This document shows positions 61,218 through 64,000 of a stretch of DNA of 64,000 nt, in pieces. The translations under genes and the position numbers were made by a program. This DNA comes from an uncultured Flavobacteriaceae bacterium. GTDB taxonomy: Bacteria; Bacteroidota; Bacteroidia; Flavobacteriales; Flavobacteriaceae. The notes below the pieces were generated by a model. The model saw only the letters and a program-made list of their open reading frames with translations. It ran no database searches and was not told the DNA's origin. The first letter of the stretch is position 1. Every line of letters begins with the position of its first letter. Where the stretch lies: assembly GCA_947495135.1 (NCBI GenBank), contig CANLXN010000007.1, forward strand, positions 62,001 through 126,000, in the 5' to 3' direction.

Positions 61218-62188
61218 AACCAAAAAACACCACAGCAAATAAAATTCTAATAGGCCTTGCACTCGCAGATGCACTTGGTGTGCCGGCAGAGTTCAAATCG
61301 AGAGGGCATTTAAAGGATTTTCCGGTCACGGATATGCAGGAATTTGGAACGCATCACCAACCCGCTGGAACTTGGTCCGATGACAGTTCGCTTGCTTTTT
61401 GTTTGGCAGATAGTTTATGCGAAGGATACCATCTAAAAGACATTGCTCAAAAATTTATTCTCTGGCGCAACGGGAAACTTTGGACGCCGCACGGTTTAGT
61501 ATTCGATATAGGGATTCAAACCACTAAATCGATTGCGGTTCTAGAAGGTATTTGTAATTCGGGTTCCGATGGAGATCTAAAGCTCTTAAGATACGAGCCG
61601 GACGAGTACACCAACGGAAACGGTTCTCTCATGCGTATTTTACCATTGTTGGGATATGTCAAGGGATTGTCAATTGCAGAGCAGTTCGAAATTATTTGGG
61701 ATGTTTCGGCCTTGACCCATGGACACATCAGATCTGCGATTGCTTGTCTTTTTTATCTGAAATTTGCTGAATTCATTCTGAAGGGAATGTCCCTAAACGA
61801 CAGCTATAGGTCCACACAACAAGTAATGACCCTGTTTTTTGAAAGCGAGCAGATTTCCGAAGTAGAGAAAAAACATTTCAATCAATTATTATTTCATGAT
61901 ATTAGCGAACTTTCTGAAGATGAAATAAAATCGGATGGCTACGTAATGCATACCCTAGAGGCCTCTTTTTGGTGTCTTTTAAATACCAAGTCTTATGAAG
62001 AGGCAGTATTTAAAGCCATTAACTTAGGAGAAGACACGGATACCACAGCGGCCGTTGTAGGAGGAGTCGCAGGTTTGTTTTATGGCTTAGATGAAATCCC
62101 TGAACATTGGATAGCGGCACTCGCTAGATTAGACGATATTTTAGTCTTAGGTGAGGCATACCAAAACAAATACACGAATTTAAACTAG
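61214..62188 (+). CDS. ADP-ribosylglycohydrolase (DraG/ARH fold)
   Basis: 324 residues, all-alpha ARH fold. Mg-binding motifs are complete: SDDS (S55-D56-D57) and GEDTDTTAA (D274, D276, T277). It releases ADP-ribose from modified proteins, nucleic acids or small molecules, in the cytoplasm. It is coupled to the Prs-like gene (ATGA overlap) and 12 nt before the NAMPT-like gene. ADP-ribose is also the NrtR effector, so this enzyme may generate both the signal and a precursor. Its native substrate is unknown. Confidence 0.92.
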   Translation: MKPKNTTANKILIGLALADALGVPAEFKSRGHLKDFPVTDMQEFGTHHQPAGTWSDDSSLAFCLADSLCEGYHLKDIAQKFILWRNGKLWTPHGLVFDIGIQTTKSIAVLEGICNSGSDGDLKLLRYEPDEYTNGNGSLMRILPLLGYVKGLSIAEQFEIIWDVSALTHGHIRSAIACLFYLKFAEFILKGMSLNDSYRSTQQVMTLFFESEQISEVEKKHFNQLLFHDISELSEDEIKSDGYVMHTLEASFWCLLNTKSYEEAVFKAINLGEDTDTTAAVVGGVAGLFYGLDEIPEHWIAALARLDDILVLGEAYQNKYTNLN

Positions 62189-62200
62189 AAATTAGTACTT

Positions 62201-63646
62201 ATGAACCCCTTACTATATACAGACGGCTACAAAGTAGACCACAGAAGACAATATCCAAACAAAACCACTTTGGTGTATTCCAATTGGACACCTCGGAAAA
62301 GTAGAATTGATGGCATAGAGGAAGTAGTGTTTTTCGGGCTCCAATATTTCATAAAGAAATACATCATGGAGGATTTTGAGAAAAATTTCTTTGCACAACC
62401 AAAAGCTGAAATTGCCAAAAAGTATTCCCGAAGAATCAATAATTATTTAGGTGAAAATTCGGTAGGGATCCATCATATTGAAGACTTGCACGACCTTGGA
62501 TACCTTCCTATGGCCATTAAAGCGCTTCCAGAAGGTGTTTCGGTTCCTATTAGAGTACCGATGATGACCATGTACAATACGCTACCAGAGTTTTTCTGGC
62601 TAACTAATTATTTTGAAACGTTACTGTCTACCACTTTATGGATGCCTTGTAATTCGGCCACCATTGCAAAAGAGTACCGCAAAATCTTAGATAACTATGC
62701 ACAAGAAACTTCTTCCATGCCCGAATTTGTGGATTGGCAGGGACACGATTTCTCTATGCGAGGAATGGCTGGTTTGGAAGCTGCAATTATGAGTTCGGCA
62801 GGCCATTTATTGAGTTTTACAGGAACAGATACTATTCCAACAGTAGATTTCCTAGAGACCTATTATAACGCAAATAGCGATACAGAGCTCGTGGGTGGAT
62901 CTGTAGCGGCTACCGAGCACTCGGTGATGTGCATGGGTACAAATACAGGGGAGCAAGAAACATTTAAGCGTTTGATCACGGAGGTTTACCCAAACGGAAT
63001 TGTTTCCATCGTTTCGGATACATGGGATTTGTGGAAAGTGTTGACCACTTATTTGCCCAACCTTAAAGAAGAAGTATTGGCTCGTGATGGAAAGGTAGTA
63101 ATTAGACCAGATAGCGGGGATCCTGTGGATATTATTTGTGGAAATCCGAGTGGGACTTCAGAAGAAGAACGCAAAGGTGTGATTCAATTGCTGTGGGAGA
63201 CCTTTGGAGGAACAACCAATGAAAAAGGCTACAAAGAGTTGGATGGACATATTGGAGCTATTTATGGCGATAGTATCACCTTGGATAGGGCAACTCAAAT
63301 TTGTGAACGTTTAAAACAAAGTGGTTTTGCATCGACCAATGTCGTTTTAGGAATCGGATCGTTTACGTATCAGTACAACACAAGAGATACGTTCGGATTT
63401 GCAATGAAGGCGACCTACGGTGAAGTGGATGGTGAAGGACGCGAAATCTACAAAGACCCAATTACCGATGATGGAACCAAAAAATCTGCAAAAGGGCTTT
63501 TGAAAATCATCAAACAAAATGGCTCTTACGAACTTATCGACCAGGTAGGTTGGAAGGATGAGCAACAAGGGGAATTGCGTGAAGTGTACAGAGATGGCAA
63601 ATTATTGGTAGACGATAACTTGACCGCTATTCGAGAACGGATATAG
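62201..63646 (+). CDS. nadV: nicotinamide phosphoribosyltransferase (NadV/NAMPT family)
   Basis: 481 residues, the size of NAMPT. Conserved sites are DGYKVDHRRQYP (8-19), FVDWQGHDFSMRGM (176-189), the phospho-acceptor His240 in AATEHSVM and RPDSGDP (R302, D304). The standard reaction joins nicotinamide and PRPP to give NMN. Related phage and bacterial proteins paired with Prs-like enzymes use ADP-ribose pyrophosphate instead and give NAD directly; the sequence alone does not decide. It is the last gene of the NrtR operon and is followed by a strong terminator. Confidence 0.9.
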   Translation: MNPLLYTDGYKVDHRRQYPNKTTLVYSNWTPRKSRIDGIEEVVFFGLQYFIKKYIMEDFEKNFFAQPKAEIAKKYSRRINNYLGENSVGIHHIEDLHDLGYLPMAIKALPEGVSVPIRVPMMTMYNTLPEFFWLTNYFETLLSTTLWMPCNSATIAKEYRKILDNYAQETSSMPEFVDWQGHDFSMRGMAGLEAAIMSSAGHLLSFTGTDTIPTVDFLETYYNANSDTELVGGSVAATEHSVMCMGTNTGEQETFKRLITEVYPNGIVSIVSDTWDLWKVLTTYLPNLKEEVLARDGKVVIRPDSGDPVDIICGNPSGTSEEERKGVIQLLWETFGGTTNEKGYKELDGHIGAIYGDSITLDRATQICERLKQSGFASTNVVLGIGSFTYQYNTRDTFGFAMKATYGEVDGEGREIYKDPITDDGTKKSAKGLLKIIKQNGSYELIDQVGWKDEQQGELREVYRDGKLLVDDNLTAIRERI

Positions 63647-63651
63647 AAATG

Positions 63652-63681
63652 AAAGGGCTCGCATCTATAGCGAGCCCTTTT
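63652..63681. terminator. bidirectional terminator of the NAD operon and the YceI gene
   Basis: AAAGGGCTCGC (63652-63662) and GCGAGCCCTTT (63670-63680) form a perfect 11-bp stem with a 7-nt loop between convergent genes, 6 nt after the nadV stop and 4 nt before the yceI stop. Confidence 0.9.
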
Positions 63682-63684
63682 GTA

Positions 63685-64000
63685 TTAGTTGTTTTTGAAG
63701 GTAATTGAGCCTTTTAACACGAAATCATCTGCAATTGCATTTTCTTTTAGCTTTTTAAACAGACTAGGAGAGTTGTGGTTTACTCCATATTTAGTGCGAT
63801 CCATTTTATGATCAAAAGCGAACGTAAGTGTCCCTTCATCTTTATCTACCTTAATTTGTCCGTAAATGTTTTCGGTTTGAGCCTGGCCTCTAATGGTCAT
63901 TTTACCGCTAATTATTACCTCACTGTTTTCGATAGAGACCCTTTCAGATAAAATAAAAGAAGCTACGGGAAACTTTTTGACATGAAAAAAGTCTTTCTCC
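63685..64000 (-). CDS. YceI-family lipid-binding protein, N-terminus cut by window edge
   Basis: About 105 C-terminal residues are visible. The frame is open to the window end, beyond the internal Met at 63900: DFFHVKKFPVASFILSERV matches the YceI signature (FFDxxKFPxAxF), followed by ISGKMTIRG, then KYGVNHNSPSLFKKL and FVLKGSITFKNN. YceI proteins are lipocalin-like and bind isoprenoid lipids, usually in the periplasm. The start and any signal peptide lie outside the window. Confidence 0.88.
   Translation of the reverse strand, partial: EKDFFHVKKFPVASFILSERVSIENSEVIISGKMTIRGQAQTENIYGQIKVDKDEGTLTFAFDHKMDRTKYGVNHNSPSLFKKLKENAIADDFVLKGSITFKNN

Overview
The window looks like chromosomal DNA from a member of the Flavobacteriaceae (Bacteroidota). 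It is AT-rich. Four secreted proteins end in type IX secretion (T9SS) type A sorting domains (PNP...G(V/M)Y...K). There are SusC-like plug, DUF2490, CRTAC1-like and PorT-like barrel families. Many starts lie 10-35 nt behind a flavobacterial -7 box (TAnnTTTG, some with TTG about 18 nt upstream), and Shine-Dalgarno sequences are scarce. I saw no phage, transposase, CRISPR array or rRNA; one tRNA-Leu(UAG) is present.

Left part (1-13 kb): a tightly overlapping minus-strand operon encodes a GT-C-like membrane protein, an Ig-like secreted protein and a GH5-like TIM barrel that runs off the left edge and starts at TTG. Facing it are a polyprenyl-phosphate-sugar synthase-type GT2 and manA, which suggests mannose supply to an envelope glycosylation or polysaccharide pathway. 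Then come an aldose epimerase, DUF4407, a BlaI/M56 sensor pair with two operators embedded in its promoter, and a PhnA-like protein.

Middle (13-42 kb): T9SS cargo proteins, an M20 dipeptidase, tRNA-Leu, a lipoprotein beta-carbonic anhydrase with DUF2490, an unusual VWA-plug-TPR protein without a beta-barrel, BaiN-like and DUF1697 proteins, a truncated barrel remnant, an M23 peptidase with a structured leader, and an S74-chaperone surface protein flanked by two paralogous membrane AraC regulators. Mevalonate and prenyl genes follow (mvaD, a GHMP kinase, UbiA), then a flavobacterial intergenic repeat, a nitrilase, and a pseudouridine-synthase-like protein whose catalytic Asp is Gly.

Right part (42-64 kb): an envelope-lipid operon holds two LpxR-like deacylases, an Lgt-like protein with the usual His replaced, a radical SAM enzyme resembling the tetraether/lipid-coupling (Tes) group, and two tiny membrane proteins. 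Next are a MORN/GT2/CesA-like operon, a T9SS subtilase, a flavoprotein/polyferredoxin unit, DUF547, a GH113-like lipoprotein and a small Omp85-like barrel. Last is an NAD-metabolism locus: NrtR, a short PRPP-synthetase-like protein, an ADP-ribosylglycohydrolase and a nicotinamide phosphoribosyltransferase-like protein, with three near-identical NrtR palindromes on its promoters. This locus and the lipid operon are the two best candidates for undescribed biology. A partial YceI gene closes the window.
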